64,000 nucleotides of DNA from Brevundimonas sp. NIBR10 (GTDB lineage: Bacteria; Pseudomonadota; Alphaproteobacteria; Caulobacterales; Caulobacteraceae): positions 620,001 through 684,000 of the forward strand of contig NZ_CP115464.1 in assembly GCF_027912515.1 (NCBI RefSeq). The letters run 5' to 3'. The notes under the pieces were generated by a model. That model saw nothing but the letters and a program-made list of their open reading frames with translations, searched no databases and was not told the origin of the DNA. This document shows positions 1 to 8,384 of this stretch, one piece after another (within the stretch, counting starts at the first letter, position 1; every line of letters starts with the position of its first letter). Position numbers and translations under genes: made by a program.

Positions 1-2
1 CG

Positions 3-785
3 GGCCGGGTCATCGACATCGTCGCGCCTCTGGGCAAGGGTCAGCGCTGCCTGATCGTCGCCCCGCCGCGCGTCGGCAAGACGGTCATGCTTCAGAACAT
101 CGCCAAGTCGATCGAGAAGAACCATCCCGAGGTCTTCCTGATCGTCCTGCTGATCGACGAGCGCCCCGAAGAAGTGACGGACATGCAGCGCACCGTGAAG
201 GGCGAGGTCGTAGCCTCCACCTTCGACGAGCCCGCCACCCGCCACGTCGCCGTCGCCGAAATGGTGATCGAAAAGGCCAAGCGGCTGGTCGAGCACAAGC
301 GTGACGTCGTCATCCTGCTGGACTCGGTCACGCGTCTGGGCCGGGCCTACAATGCGACCGTCCCGTCGTCGGGCAAGGTCCTGACCGGCGGCGTGGACGC
401 CAACGCCCTGCAACGGCCGAAGCGGTTCTTCGGTGCGGCGCGGAATGTGGAACAGGGTGGATCGCTGACCATCATCGCCACGGCCCTGATCGACACCGGT
501 AGCCGGATGGACGAGGTGATCTTCGAAGAGTTCAAGGGCACCGGCAACTCCGAGATCGTGCTGGACCGCAAGGTCGCCGACAAGCGCATCTTCCCCGCCA
601 TCGACGTGCTGAAGTCCGGCACCCGCAAGGAAGAGCTGATCACGCCCAAGGATCAGCTGACCAAGACCTATGTCCTGCGCCGCATCCTGAACCCCATGGG
701 GCCGCAGGACGCGATCGAGTTCCTGCTCGACAAGCTGCGCCAGTCCAAGAACAACGCCGACTTCTTCCAGTCGATGAATACGTAA
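3..785 (+). CDS. rho: Transcription termination factor Rho (5' end missing)
   Basis: This is the C-terminal 260 residues of Rho, the hexameric RNA helicase that ends transcription at Rho-dependent sites. The reading frame is open to the left edge, so the start codon and the N-terminal RNA-binding domain lie outside the window. The Walker A motif PPRVGKT is at fragment residues 21-27. The Walker B segment [16 protein letters not shown] follows about 80 residues later, and the secondary RNA-binding loop motif with GGVDANAL and [11 protein letters not shown] is present. The stop codon is followed by a short hairpin and then the convergent quinone oxidoreductase gene. Identification is very secure. 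Confidence 0.97.
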   Translation, partial: GRVIDIVAPLGKGQRCLIVAPPRVGKTVMLQNIAKSIEKNHPEVFLIVLLIDERPEEVTDMQRTVKGEVVASTFDEPATRHVAVAEMVIEKAKRLVEHKRDVVILLDSVTRLGRAYNATVPSSGKVLTGGVDANALQRPKRFFGAARNVEQGGSLTIIATALIDTGSRMDEVIFEEFKGTGNSEIVLDRKVADKRIFPAIDVLKSGTRKEELITPKDQLTKTYVLRRILNPMGPQDAIEFLLDKLRQSKNNADFFQSMNT

Positions 786-791
786 GGCGAC

Positions 792-826
792 GTCTCCTCC
801 CCATCGCCGCGCGATAGGGAGGAGAC
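792..826. terminator. Hairpin between convergent rho and qor
   Basis: A perfect GTCTCCTCCC/GGGAGGAGAC stem (792-801 and 817-826), with a loop that is itself self-complementary (ATCG...CGAT), fills the 41-base gap between the two stop codons. There is no clear U-run, so a bidirectional terminator is an inference. The arms match the ends of the larger palindromic elements at 2152 and 22967. Confidence 0.6.
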
Positions 827-1797
827 TACGGCACCAGGATGCTCGATCCCGTCGTCTCGCGGGATTCCATCGTGCGGTGCGCCTCCCGGATATCCTCCAG
901 CCTGAACGTCCGGCCGATCTCGATCTTGACGCGTCCCGAGGCGATCTCGGCGAACAGCGCGGCGGCGCTGTCGTCGAGCTCTTCGGTGGTGGCGATATAG
1001 TCGAAGAGGGTCGGCCGGGTGACGAACAGCGACCCGCCACGCGACAGTCTCAAGGGATCGAACGGCGGGACCGGGCCTGAGGCGTTGCCAAAAATCACCA
1101 GCATCCCGCGCCGGCTGAGGCTGGCCAGAGACGCCTCGAAGGTCGTGGCCCCGACCGAGTCGTAGGCCACGGCGACACCCTTGCCGTCGGTGATCTCTCG
1201 CACTCGTGCGGCGATGTCCTCGTCGCGATAGAGGATGGTGTGGTCGCAGCCGCGCGTCCGGGCCAAGGTGGCCTTTTCAGGCGATCCGACTGTGCCGATC
1301 ACCGTTGCGCCGATCCCCTTGGCCCACTGGCACAGGATCTGACCGACCCCTCCGGCGGCCGCGTGGACGAGGATGACCTGACCCTGTTTCACGTGAAACG
1401 TTCGCCGAACAAGGTATTCCGCAGTCATGCCTTTGAGCATCACGCCCGCCGCGACGGGGAGCGGAATCTCGTCCGGCACATGGACCGCCCGGGCCGCCTC
1501 GACGACATGAGCCTCGGCATAGGCACCGACCGGACCGCTGGCATAGGCGATGCGGTCGCCGAGCTTGAACCGGGTCACGCCTTCACCGATCGCCTCGACG
1601 ACGCCGGCCCCCTCCAGCCCGAGACCCGTCGGACAGGGCAGGGGATAGAGGCCGGTCCTCTGATAGATATCGATGAAGTTGAGCCCCATGGCCTCATGAC
1701 GGACGCGGACCTGACCGGGCCCGGGCTCGGGGGTCGGGACATCGATGACGGTCATAGCCTCGGGCCCGCCGGGTGCCTCCATCCTGACGGCGCGCAT
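826..1797 (-). CDS. NADPH:quinone oxidoreductase (zinc-less MDR family)
   Basis: This 323-residue protein belongs to the medium-chain dehydrogenase/reductase superfamily, quinone oxidoreductase branch, and would reduce quinones or similar electrophiles with NADPH. The N-terminal GroES-like domain has the VRHEAMGLNFIDIYQRTGLY segment. The Rossmann domain has the nucleotide-binding motif HAAAGGVGQ near residue 150, and structural-zinc cysteines are absent, as expected for the family. The frame is open upstream to 2037, but the family N-terminus begins at MRAVRMEAPGG, which fixes the start at 1797 and leaves 106 bp to the divergent small gene at 1904. A near-perfect parS site lies inside the gene at 1385-1400. 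Confidence 0.9.
   Translation of the reverse strand: MRAVRMEAPGGPEAMTVIDVPTPEPGPGQVRVRHEAMGLNFIDIYQRTGLYPLPCPTGLGLEGAGVVEAIGEGVTRFKLGDRIAYASGPVGAYAEAHVVEAARAVHVPDEIPLPVAAGVMLKGMTAEYLVRRTFHVKQGQVILVHAAAGGVGQILCQWAKGIGATVIGTVGSPEKATLARTRGCDHTILYRDEDIAARVREITDGKGVAVAYDSVGATTFEASLASLSRRGMLVIFGNASGPVPPFDPLRLSRGGSLFVTRPTLFDYIATTEELDDSAAALFAEIASGRVKIEIGRTFRLEDIREAHRTMESRETTGSSILVP
1385..1400. other. parS: parS site 1 (inside the quinone oxidoreductase gene)
   Basis: TGTTTCACGTGAAACG matches the 16-bp parS consensus (TGTTTCACGTGAAACA) at 15 of 16 positions. It is about 5.7 kb from parB. ParB would load here and spread to build the partition complex. Confidence 0.88.
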
Positions 1798-1903
1798 CAG
1801 GTCGGGTTCCTGGTGGGCGAGGGGTGCGAGGTGGGCATTGGCGGGTTCCTTTCGGGGGCCGGATCGGCCTATGAACGCATGAACTCTAGGTCGGAGCGCC
1901 GCC

Positions 1904-2143
1904 GTGAAAGTCAATATCGAGATCGAGTGCGAACCCGCCGAGGCGCGCGCCTTTCTGGGCCTGCCCAATGTCGAGCCGCTGAACGACCATCTGGTCGCTG
2001 AGATGCAGAAGCGGATGGACGCCAACATGTCGGCCATGCAGCCCGAGGAACTGATGAAGTCCTGGACCAGCTTCGGCCTCCAGGCTCAGGACCAGTTCCG
2101 CCAGCTGATGCAGGCGGCGGCGACGTCGGTGACCAAGCCGTGA
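1904..2143 (+). CDS. Small conserved protein, DUF6489-like
   Basis: This 79-residue acidic protein starts MKVNIEIECEPAEARAFLGL and matches my memory of the alphaproteobacterial DUF6489 family, whose function is unknown. The N-terminal half looks like a beta strand plus helix, and the C-terminal half is a single amphipathic helix rich in Met and Gln. It has no signal peptide or membrane segment, so it is likely cytoplasmic. It is transcribed divergently from the quinone oxidoreductase and ends just before the palindromic element in front of mnmE. The family name is moderately certain and the coding call is strong. Confidence 0.75.
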   Translation: MKVNIEIECEPAEARAFLGLPNVEPLNDHLVAEMQKRMDANMSAMQPEELMKSWTSFGLQAQDQFRQLMQAAATSVTKP

Positions 2144-2151
2144 TGCAAGAC

Positions 2152-2330
2152 TCTCCTCCCCGTCGCATAGCGATGGGGAGGTGGCGCGCCGCGCCTTCGC
2201 GGCGTGACGGAGGGGGCGACCAGGTTTTTCCGGCCACACGCCTCCCATTCACCCCAGCGTGTCGCCCCCTCCGTCAGCTCGCAAGAGGCTCGCTGCCACC
2301 TCCCCATTCGCTGCGGAAACGGGGAGGAGA
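2152..2330. repeat. Palindromic intergenic element, family A copy 1
   Basis: This element of about 180 bp consists of two long inverted arms. Each arm begins TCTCCTCCCCGT, passes through ATGGGGAGGTGGC and ends TGACGGAGGGGGCGAC, around a central unpaired stretch of roughly 40 bases (2221-2260). Each arm can also fold into smaller hairpins of its own. The right end GGGGAGGAGA lies directly before the mnmE start codon. A second copy is at 22967-23153. Confidence 0.85.
2324..2330 (+). promoter_or_regulatory. mnmE ribosome binding site inside repeat element
   Basis: The purine run GGAGGAGA, the terminal sequence of the family A element, sits a few bases before the mnmE ATG at 2334. It is the only Shine-Dalgarno-like sequence there, and it decides the start. 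In the folded element this run would pair with the TCTCCTCC of the opposite end. Confidence 0.6.
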
Positions 2331-2333
2331 GCT

Positions 2334-3638
2334 ATGAGCACCATCTTCGCCCTCGCCACCCCGCCGGGACGCGGGGCCATCGCCATCCTGCGCCTTTCGG
2401 GGCCGGGGACGGATGCGGTTCTTGCGGCCCTCGGCGCAGGCAGGCTGGAGCCTCGCCTCACTTCCTTGCGCACCCTGACCCACGACGGCACCGTCATTGA
2501 TCAGGCGCTGGTCCTCCGCTTTCCGGGTCCGCACTCCTACACCGGCGAAGACTGTGCGGAACTGCATCTGCATGGGGGGCGGGCGGTCGTTGAGGCGGCG
2601 TCAAGCGCGCTGATCGCGCTCGGCCTGCGCCCCGCCGATCCCGGCGAGTTTACCCGCCGCGCGTTCGAGAACGGCCGCATGGACCTGGCTCAGGCCGAGG
2701 CGGTCGCCGATCTGATCGATGCCGAAACCACAGCCCAGGCGGCCCAGGCGCTCGGCCAGCTCGACGGCGCGCTCAGCGCCACCTACGGCGGGTTCCGGCG
2801 TGATCTGCTGACGGCCCTGGCCCTGGTCGAGGCCGAGATCGATTTTCCGGACGAGGAGATCCCGGACAATCTGGCCCGGACCGCAGGGCCCGTGCTGGAC
2901 CGGTTGACGGCGGATCTGCGGGCCGCCCTCTCCGACGCCGACCGGGGCCGTCGTGTCCGCGAGGGCTATCGCATCGTCCTGATCGGCGAGACCAACGCCG
3001 GCAAATCGTCCCTGTTCAACGCTCTTGTTTCACGTGAAGCAGCCATCGTGACCCCGATCGCCGGCACCACGCGGGACGTGCTGGACGCCGAGCTTGTCAT
3101 CGGCGGCTATGCCGTCACCCTGTCCGACACCGCTGGCCTGCGCGACAGCGACGACCCCATCGAGGCCGAAGGCGTGCGCCGCGCAAGGGCGAGGGCCGCC
3201 GACGCCGACCTGCGTTTATGGGTCCGGGCTCCCGGTGATCCCGAGGGGGTGGCCGCCGGTTTCGCCCGTCCCGACGACCTGTTGGTCCTGACCAAGGCGG
3301 ACCTTGCCGCGCCGGGGACGTCACCGGACCACGCCGCAATCACACTCAGCACGACGACGGGTCAGGGTCTTGCGGAGCTTCACGACTGGATCGCCGCCCG
3401 CTTGGCCGATGATCTGTCGGGCGCCGACTTCCCGGCCGTGACGCGCGAACGCCACCGCCTGCGCCTGACCGAGGCCCTCACCGCCGTCGAGGCAGGCCGC
3501 ATTGCCCTCGACATCGCCCCCGAGATGGCCGCTGACGACCTTCGCCGCGCCGCCGACGCCCTGGCCCGCGTCACGGGCGCGATCGGCGTCGAGGACGTCC
3601 TGGGCGAGGTCTTCTCGACCTTCTGCATCGGGAAGTAG
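2334..3638 (+). CDS. mnmE: tRNA uridine-5-carboxymethylaminomethyl(34) synthesis GTPase MnmE
   Basis: This 434-residue GTPase works with MnmG to modify U34 of tRNAs that read two-fold split codon boxes. An N-terminal folate-binding domain and a helical domain surround a G domain with G1 GETNAGKSS (about 218-226), G3 DTAG (about 265) and G4 TKAD. The protein ends in the diagnostic CIGK, whose cysteine is catalytic in the family. The start at 2334 gives the family N-terminus (MSTIFALATPPGRGA) and has a strong purine-rich site just upstream. A parS site lies within the gene at 3026-3041. mnmG follows 148 bp downstream on the same strand. Confidence 0.97.
   Translation: MSTIFALATPPGRGAIAILRLSGPGTDAVLAALGAGRLEPRLTSLRTLTHDGTVIDQALVLRFPGPHSYTGEDCAELHLHGGRAVVEAASSALIALGLRPADPGEFTRRAFENGRMDLAQAEAVADLIDAETTAQAAQALGQLDGALSATYGGFRRDLLTALALVEAEIDFPDEEIPDNLARTAGPVLDRLTADLRAALSDADRGRRVREGYRIVLIGETNAGKSSLFNALVSREAAIVTPIAGTTRDVLDAELVIGGYAVTLSDTAGLRDSDDPIEAEGVRRARARAADADLRLWVRAPGDPEGVAAGFARPDDLLVLTKADLAAPGTSPDHAAITLSTTTGQGLAELHDWIAARLADDLSGADFPAVTRERHRLRLTEALTAVEAGRIALDIAPEMAADDLRRAADALARVTGAIGVEDVLGEVFSTFCIGK
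3026..3041. other. parS: parS site 2 (inside mnmE)
   Basis: TGTTTCACGTGAAGCA matches the parS consensus at 15 of 16 positions. It encodes part of the MnmE G domain just after the P-loop, so coding and centromere functions overlap. Confidence 0.87.
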
Positions 3639-3643
3639 AGGAC

Positions 3644-3758
3644 AGGTTCGAGGCTTGAGGTTTGAGGTTCGAGCAGGGGGAGCGTCGCCGTGATCGATGG
3701 CGAGTCTCGCTTTCCTCGATCCTCGCCCCTTAGCCCTCGAACCTCGAACCTCCCTCGG
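3644..3758. repeat. TTCGAG-rich inverted repeat between mnmE and mnmG
   Basis: The left arm (3644-3673) repeats AGGTTCGAGG / GAGGTTTGAGG / GAGGTTCGAG. The right arm (about 3727-3753) carries CCCTCGAACCTCGAACCTC, which is complementary to it. About 55 bp of other sequence lies between them. It fills most of the 148 bp between two same-strand genes and could form a large hairpin in their common mRNA. Its role is unknown. Confidence 0.65.
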
Positions 3759-3786
3759 TCACTGGCGAAACACGCCCGTTTCCCCT

Positions 3787-5676
3787 ATGTCCCGCGCCAT
3801 GAACTCCCCTTCGACCTTCGACGTCATCGTCATCGGCGGTGGCCATGCCGGCTGTGAGGCGGCGGCGGCTGCGGCACGGTCGGGTGCGCACACCCTGCTG
3901 TTGACCCAGAAGCTCGAGACCATCGGCGAGATGAGCTGCAATCCGGCCATCGGCGGCCTGGGCAAGGGCCATCTGGTGCGCGAGATCGATGCCCTGGACG
4001 GCTTGATGGGACGGCTCGGTGACAAGGCCGGGATCCAGTTCCGTCTACTGAACCGCTCCAAGGGTGCCGCCGTTCAGGGGCCGCGCAGCCAGATCGATCG
4101 CCGCCTGTACCGCGAGGCCATGCAGGCCGAGCTGGCCCGGACACCGAACCTGACCCTGATGGCCGGAACCGCCGAGGGGCTGATCCTCGACGACGACCGC
4201 GTCTGCGGGGTGACGACCGGGGAGGGGGTGGCGATCCGCGCCGGGGCCGTGGTCCTGACCACGGGCACCTTCCTGAACGGCGTGATTCACTGCGGCGAGG
4301 AGCGGACGCCCGCCGGCCGACGCGGCGACGCGCCCTCGACCGGGCTGGCCGCCGACCTCTATGACGCAGGCCTGCTGATGGGGCGGCTGAAGACCGGCAC
4401 CCCGGCGCGGCTAGACGGCCGCACCATCGCCTGGGACCGGCTGGAGATGCAGGCGGCCGACGATGTCCCTGTGCCGTTCAGCTTCCTGACCGACCGGATC
4501 GACTTGCCCCAGATCGCCTGCGGCATCACCCACACGACCCAGGCGACCCACGACATCATCGCAGCCAATCTGGGTGAAAGCGCCGTCTATGGCGGACACC
4601 TGACCGGACGCGGCCCGCGCTATTGCCCCTCGATCGAGGACAAGGTCGTGCGGTTCGCCGACAAGACCTCGCACCAGGTCTTCCTGGAACCCGAGGGGCT
4701 GGACGATCCGACGGTCTATCCGAACGGCATCTCCACCTCGGTCTCGCCCGAGACCCAGATGGCGTTTCTGCGGACCATGCCCGGGCTGGAATCGGTCGAG
4801 GTTTTCCGGTTCGGCTATGCGATCGAGTACGACTACGTCGATCCGCGCGAGCTGACCCCCATGCTCGAGGTCAAACGGCGGCCGGGTCTGTTTCTGGCCG
4901 GTCAGATCAACGGCACGACGGGGTATGAGGAAGCCGGGAGTCAAGGGTTGATTGCGGGGCTCAACGCGGCGCGTCTGGCTTCAGGTGCCTCGCAAATCCA
5001 GTTGGGGCGGGACCAGGCCTATATCGGGGTGATGATCGACGATCTGGTCACACGCGGTGTGACCGAGCCCTACCGGATGTTCACGAGCCGTGCGGAGTAC
5101 CGTTTGACGCTCCGGGCCGACAACGCCGATCAACGGTTGACACCGCTCGGGATCGAACTCGGAATCGTCTCGTCCGAGCGCGCCGCACGGTACGGAGCCA
5201 AGGCGGCCGCCTTGACCGAAGCCTCGGCCCTGGTCCGGGAAACAACCTTCACCCCCAAGGAGGCGCAGGTGCTGGGAATCACCGTCAATCCCGACGGCCA
5301 GCGGCGGTCGATGCGTGATCTGCTGGCCTATCCCGGCGTGGACCTGTCGGCGTTCGTCGGGGCCTATCCCGTGATCACGAATTGGCCCGCTGCCGTGCGC
5401 GAGCAGGTCGAGATCGACGCGGGCTATGCCGTATACCTTGACCGCCAGGCGGCCGATGCTCAGGCCCTGCGCCGGGAGGAAGCCTTGGCCCTGGGGCACG
5501 AGATCGACTACGCGGCGATCGGCGGGCTGTCGAACGAGCTGCGCGAGAAACTCAGCCTGGTGCGTCCCACGACCCTGGGCCAGGCGGGGCGAATCGAGGG
5601 CATGACGCCCGGTGCCCTGACCGCGCTTTTGTCGCACGTGAAACGTTCCGCCAAAGCGGACAACGTCGCCGCGTGA
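3787..5676 (+). CDS. mnmG: tRNA uridine-5-carboxymethylaminomethyl(34) synthesis enzyme MnmG
   Basis: This FAD-dependent partner of MnmE has about 629 residues, the usual family length. The FAD dinucleotide fold [10 protein letters not shown] is at about residues 17-26. The family motifs with the redox cysteines are visible (SCNPAIGG and the segment [19 protein letters not shown]), and a C-terminal helical domain binds MnmE and tRNA. The ATG at 3787 and the one at 3799 ([14 protein letters not shown]) are both plausible, and neither has a convincing ribosome binding site. The stop codon overlaps the rsmG start by four bases. A degenerate parS site occurs near the 3' end. Confidence 0.96.
   Translation: MSRAMNSPSTFDVIVIGGGHAGCEAAAAAARSGAHTLLLTQKLETIGEMSCNPAIGGLGKGHLVREIDALDGLMGRLGDKAGIQFRLLNRSKGAAVQGPRSQIDRRLYREAMQAELARTPNLTLMAGTAEGLILDDDRVCGVTTGEGVAIRAGAVVLTTGTFLNGVIHCGEERTPAGRRGDAPSTGLAADLYDAGLLMGRLKTGTPARLDGRTIAWDRLEMQAADDVPVPFSFLTDRIDLPQIACGITHTTQATHDIIAANLGESAVYGGHLTGRGPRYCPSIEDKVVRFADKTSHQVFLEPEGLDDPTVYPNGISTSVSPETQMAFLRTMPGLESVEVFRFGYAIEYDYVDPRELTPMLEVKRRPGLFLAGQINGTTGYEEAGSQGLIAGLNAARLASGASQIQLGRDQAYIGVMIDDLVTRGVTEPYRMFTSRAEYRLTLRADNADQRLTPLGIELGIVSSERAARYGAKAAALTEASALVRETTFTPKEAQVLGITVNPDGQRRSMRDLLAYPGVDLSAFVGAYPVITNWPAAVREQVEIDAGYAVYLDRQAADAQALRREEALALGHEIDYAAIGGLSNELREKLSLVRPTTLGQAGRIEGMTPGALTALLSHVKRSAKADNVAA
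5630..5645. other. parS: Degenerate parS-like site 3 (3' end of mnmG)
   Basis: TGTCGCACGTGAAACG keeps the CACGTGAAAC core but matches the parS consensus at only 13 of 16 positions. Its location between two good sites supports it. Binding affinity could be low. Confidence 0.55.
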
Positions 5677-6287
5677 CCCCCGCCGAATTCCAGACGGCCA
5701 CCGGGGCCTGGCCCGAGCGGATGGCGGACCTCGCCGTCTTTCTCGATCGGCTGACCGAGGCCAATGCGGTGATGAACCTCGTCGGGCCGGACAGCCTGCC
5801 GGACTTCTGGAATCGGCACGCCTTCGATTCTGCGCAACTGCTCGACCTCGCGCCCGATGCCCGGACCTGGGCCGATCTGGGGGCCGGGGCAGGGTTCCCG
5901 GGGGTCGTCCTTTCGATCCTGTTGAAAGGCCGCGCCGACGCCCATGTCTGGCTGATCGACTCGCTCCAGAAGCGCTGCCGTTTCCTCCAGACCATCGTCG
6001 ATCAGCTCGACCTGCCGGCCACCGTCGTCTGGGGTCGGGCCGAGGAACAGGAGATCAAGGTCGATGTCGTGACGGCCCGCGCGGTCGCCCCGTTGGAGAA
6101 ACTTCTGGGTTATGCACAGCCCTATCTGAAGCGCGGTGCACAAGGTCTGTTTCTCAAGGGAGAGAAGGCCGAAGCCGAGTTGCAAGAGGCCCGCAAGGTC
6201 TGGCAAGTGGATGCAGACCTCTCCGTCTCCCGCAGCGATCCGCGCGGACGAATCCTAACCGTCAGGACACTGCGCCGTGGCTCTTGA
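5673..6287 (+). CDS. rsmG: 16S rRNA (guanine(527)-N(7))-methyltransferase RsmG
   Basis: This 204-residue SAM-dependent methyltransferase modifies G527 of 16S rRNA; loss gives low-level streptomycin resistance in known species. The SAM motif [15 protein letters not shown] is present (about residues 69-83), and so is the fold segment [14 protein letters not shown]. It starts with GTG at 5673, overlapping the mnmG stop as GTGA, which indicates translational coupling. Its 3' end overlaps the parA start by 11 bases. The linkage gidA-gidB-parAB is typical of origin-proximal regions. Confidence 0.95.
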   Translation: MTPAEFQTATGAWPERMADLAVFLDRLTEANAVMNLVGPDSLPDFWNRHAFDSAQLLDLAPDARTWADLGAGAGFPGVVLSILLKGRADAHVWLIDSLQKRCRFLQTIVDQLDLPATVVWGRAEEQEIKVDVVTARAVAPLEKLLGYAQPYLKRGAQGLFLKGEKAEAELQEARKVWQVDADLSVSRSDPRGRILTVRTLRRGS

Positions 6288-7098
6288 ACGCGAAAAGCGA
6301 ACCCGTGTGCTTGCCGTCTCCAACCAGAAGGGCGGGGTGGGCAAGACGACGACCGCCATAAACCTGGGCACCGCCCTGGCCGCGATCGGCGAGAAGGTCC
6401 TGATCGTCGACATGGACCCCCAGGGCAATGCCTCCACGGGTCTGGGTGTTCCACGTGAAACACGACGGATCACGATTTACGACGTGGTGGTCGACGGACG
6501 GTCGATCCACGAGGCGGCGGTCCAGACCAGCGTACCGGGCCTGTTCATCATCCCTGCGGACGCCGACATGTCGGGCGTCGAGATCGAGCTGAGCCAGGCG
6601 GACCGGCGGTCGTATCGGCTGCGCGATGCCCTCGAAAAGCCCGCCGATGCTGGCCATACCGCGTATGACTACGTCCTCATCGACTGCCCGCCGTCCCTGA
6701 ACCTTCTGACGCTCAACGCCATGGCGGCGGCGGACGGGGTGCTGGTGCCCTTACAGTGCGAATTCTTTGCGCTGGAGGGCCTGACGCAGCTGATGAAGAC
6801 GATCGAGATGGTCCGTCAGAGCCTGAACCCGTCACTGGAAATCCAGGGTCTGGTCCTGACCATGTACGATCGTCGCAACGCCCTGTCGGGTCAGGTCGCG
6901 GCCGATGTGCGCAGCCATTTTGGCGACAAGGTCTATGACGCCGTCATTCCCCGCAACGTCAGGGTCTCGGAGGCTCCGTCGTTCGGCAAGCCTGTGCTGA
7001 TCTATGACCTGAAATGCACTGGCAGCCAGGCCTATCTGCGCCTCGCCAAGGAAGTGGTCGGCCGCGAGCGCCGTCGCCGCGCCCAACTCGCCGCCTGA
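6277..7098 (+). CDS. parA: Chromosome partitioning ATPase ParA
   Basis: This 273-residue Walker-type ATPase drives segregation of ParB-parS complexes by cycling on the nucleoid. The deviant Walker A motif QKGGVGKTTT is at about residues 17-26, the MDPQGNAS switch region follows, and the Walker B segment VLIDCPPSL is near residue 130. It starts with GTG at 6277, inside the end of rsmG, which leaves a family-like short N-terminal extension of about ten residues. parB follows 25 bp later. A parS site is inside the gene at 6447-6462, so ParB can bind its own operon. Confidence 0.97.
   Translation: MALEREKRTRVLAVSNQKGGVGKTTTAINLGTALAAIGEKVLIVDMDPQGNASTGLGVPRETRRITIYDVVVDGRSIHEAAVQTSVPGLFIIPADADMSGVEIELSQADRRSYRLRDALEKPADAGHTAYDYVLIDCPPSLNLLTLNAMAAADGVLVPLQCEFFALEGLTQLMKTIEMVRQSLNPSLEIQGLVLTMYDRRNALSGQVAADVRSHFGDKVYDAVIPRNVRVSEAPSFGKPVLIYDLKCTGSQAYLRLAKEVVGRERRRRAQLAA
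6447..6462. other. parS: parS site 4 (inside parA)
   Basis: TGTTCCACGTGAAACA is a perfect inverted repeat apart from the fourth and fifth base pairs, and it fits the relaxed consensus TGTTNCACGTGAAACA exactly. It is the best candidate for a high-affinity site. Confidence 0.92.
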
Positions 7099-7123
7099 AC
7101 CTTAACGAACGGAATTGCCTGAA

Positions 7124-8008
7124 GTGTCTGAACGTCAACGCGGTCTGGGTCGCGGTCTGTCCGCTTTGATGGGTGAGACCATCAATGAGCCGGTGTCGGT
7201 CACGGGCGATGCGTCGCGCGGCGTCACCACCCTGCCGATCGAGCAGATCAAGCCCAACCCCCACCAGCCCCGCAAGATCTTCGCCCAGGAACAGCTGGAC
7301 GAACTGGCCAACTCCATCCGCGACAAAGGGGTGCTTCAGCCCATCCTCGTGCGGCCGATCACGGGCCAGTCGGACCTGTACCAGATCGTCGCCGGCGAAC
7401 GCCGCTGGCGCGCCTCCCAGGCCGCCCGCCTGACCGAAGTGCCCGTCGTCATCCGCGAAATGGACGACGCCGAGGTGTTCGAGGTCGCGATCATCGAGAA
7501 CGTCCAGCGCGCTGACCTGAACCCCATCGAAGAGGCCGAGGCCTACAAACAGCTGATGGAACAGTTTGCGCGGACCCAGGACATGGTCGCGGGCATCGTC
7601 GGCAAGAGCCGCAGCCATGTGGCCAACACCATCCGCCTTTTGCAACTGCCCGACGGCGTCATCGACTATGTCCGCGACGGACGGCTCAGCGCCGGCCATG
7701 CGCGGGCCCTCGTGACCGCGCCCGACCCCGCAACCCTCGCCGAACAGGTCCATCGCGACGGCCTGAACGTCCGCCAGACAGAAGCCCTGGCCCGCAAGGC
7801 GGCTGCAGGTCCGGTCGCGCCGGTAACCAAGGCCGGAGGCGGTTCCCGCGAGGGTGCCGCCGACATCGCGGCGCTGGAGAACGACCTCGCCGACGCCCTG
7901 GGGCTGAAGGTTTCGCTGGCCGATCGGGGCGGGAAGGGCGATCTGGTCCTGTCCTACGCCACGCTCGAACAGCTCGATGATCTGTGTCGGCGTCTTATGC
8001 GCCTGTAG
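7124..8008 (+). CDS. parB: Chromosome partitioning protein ParB
   Basis: This 294-residue CTP-dependent DNA clamp binds parS. The N-terminal ParB/Srx domain contains the GERRWRAS motif of the CTP-binding pocket (about residue 90) and the segment IIENVQRADLNPIEEAEAY. A central helix-turn-helix includes VGKSRSHVANTIRLLQLP, and a C-terminal dimerisation domain closes the protein. The frame also offers a TTG at 7115. GTG at 7124 is preferred because it gives MSERQRGLGRGLSAL, like known Caulobacter ParB N-termini that contact ParA. It is in an operon with parA. Confidence 0.96.
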   Translation: MSERQRGLGRGLSALMGETINEPVSVTGDASRGVTTLPIEQIKPNPHQPRKIFAQEQLDELANSIRDKGVLQPILVRPITGQSDLYQIVAGERRWRASQAARLTEVPVVIREMDDAEVFEVAIIENVQRADLNPIEEAEAYKQLMEQFARTQDMVAGIVGKSRSHVANTIRLLQLPDGVIDYVRDGRLSAGHARALVTAPDPATLAEQVHRDGLNVRQTEALARKAAAGPVAPVTKAGGGSREGAADIAALENDLADALGLKVSLADRGGKGDLVLSYATLEQLDDLCRRLMRL

Positions 8009-8034
8009 CGGCCATCCCGTGCTAGGCTGACGCC

Positions 8035-8214
8035 ATGAACGATACGCCCGAGACCCCCGCCGAAGCCCTGAAACGCGTCCTCGCCGCCAAGAAGGCCGGT
8101 GCTGCCGGCGGTGGCGGCGGCTTCAAGCCCGCCCAGCACGCCGAAAAAGCCGCTCAGGCCAAGAGCGCCGCCATGGCCAAGCCCGCCTTCAAGAAGGCGT
8201 CGAAGCGGGGATGA
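8035..8214 (+). CDS. Small basic Ala/Lys/Gly-rich protein
   Basis: This 59-residue open frame begins MNDTPETPAEALKRVLAAKK, has a Gly-rich middle (AGAAGGGGGF) and ends in a Lys-rich tail (KPAFKKASKRG). Codon use has the strong GC preference at third positions seen in neighbouring genes. It follows parB by 26 bp on the same strand and ends at the edge of a palindromic element. The composition resembles a nucleic-acid-binding or intrinsically disordered small protein. I do not recognise a family, and the function is unknown. Confidence 0.65.
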   Translation: MNDTPETPAEALKRVLAAKKAGAAGGGGGFKPAQHAEKAAQAKSAAMAKPAFKKASKRG

Positions 8215-8215
8215 T

Positions 8216-8381
8216 ATCTTCTTCTCCCGCGTAGCGGGGGAAGTGTCGCGTCCCTGAGCGAAGCGAAGGCAGCGACGATGGGGGTCGTGTGAAGGAAGCG
8301 AAGAAGCAAGACTTCCCCCATCGGTCCTGGATCGTTGCGCGATCGACGGACCGCTTTCCCCCGCAAGCGGGGGAAGAAGAT
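8216..8381. repeat. Palindromic intergenic element, family B copy 1
   Basis: The terminal inverted repeats are ATCTTCTTC followed by CCCGCGTAGCGGGGG on the left and CCCCCGCAAGCGGGGGAAG on the right. The element fills the gap between the small gene ending at 8214 and the convergent holA ending at 8385. The first roughly 90 bases are almost identical to the reverse complement of the copy at 44163-44324. Confidence 0.85.
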
Positions 8382-8384
8382 CAG

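Noticed and set aside
2334..3638. Possible disruption of mnmE by the parS-containing segment
   Set aside because: The reading frame stays intact and the G domain motifs are all present; the site is simply embedded in coding sequence.
3644..3758. CRISPR array from repeated TTCGAGG units
   Set aside because: Units are too short, irregular, and arranged as inverted arms rather than direct repeats with spacers.
7104..7119. TTAACGAACGGAATT before parB as a CtrA-binding site
   Set aside because: CtrA sites need TTAA-N7-TTAA; only the first half is present.
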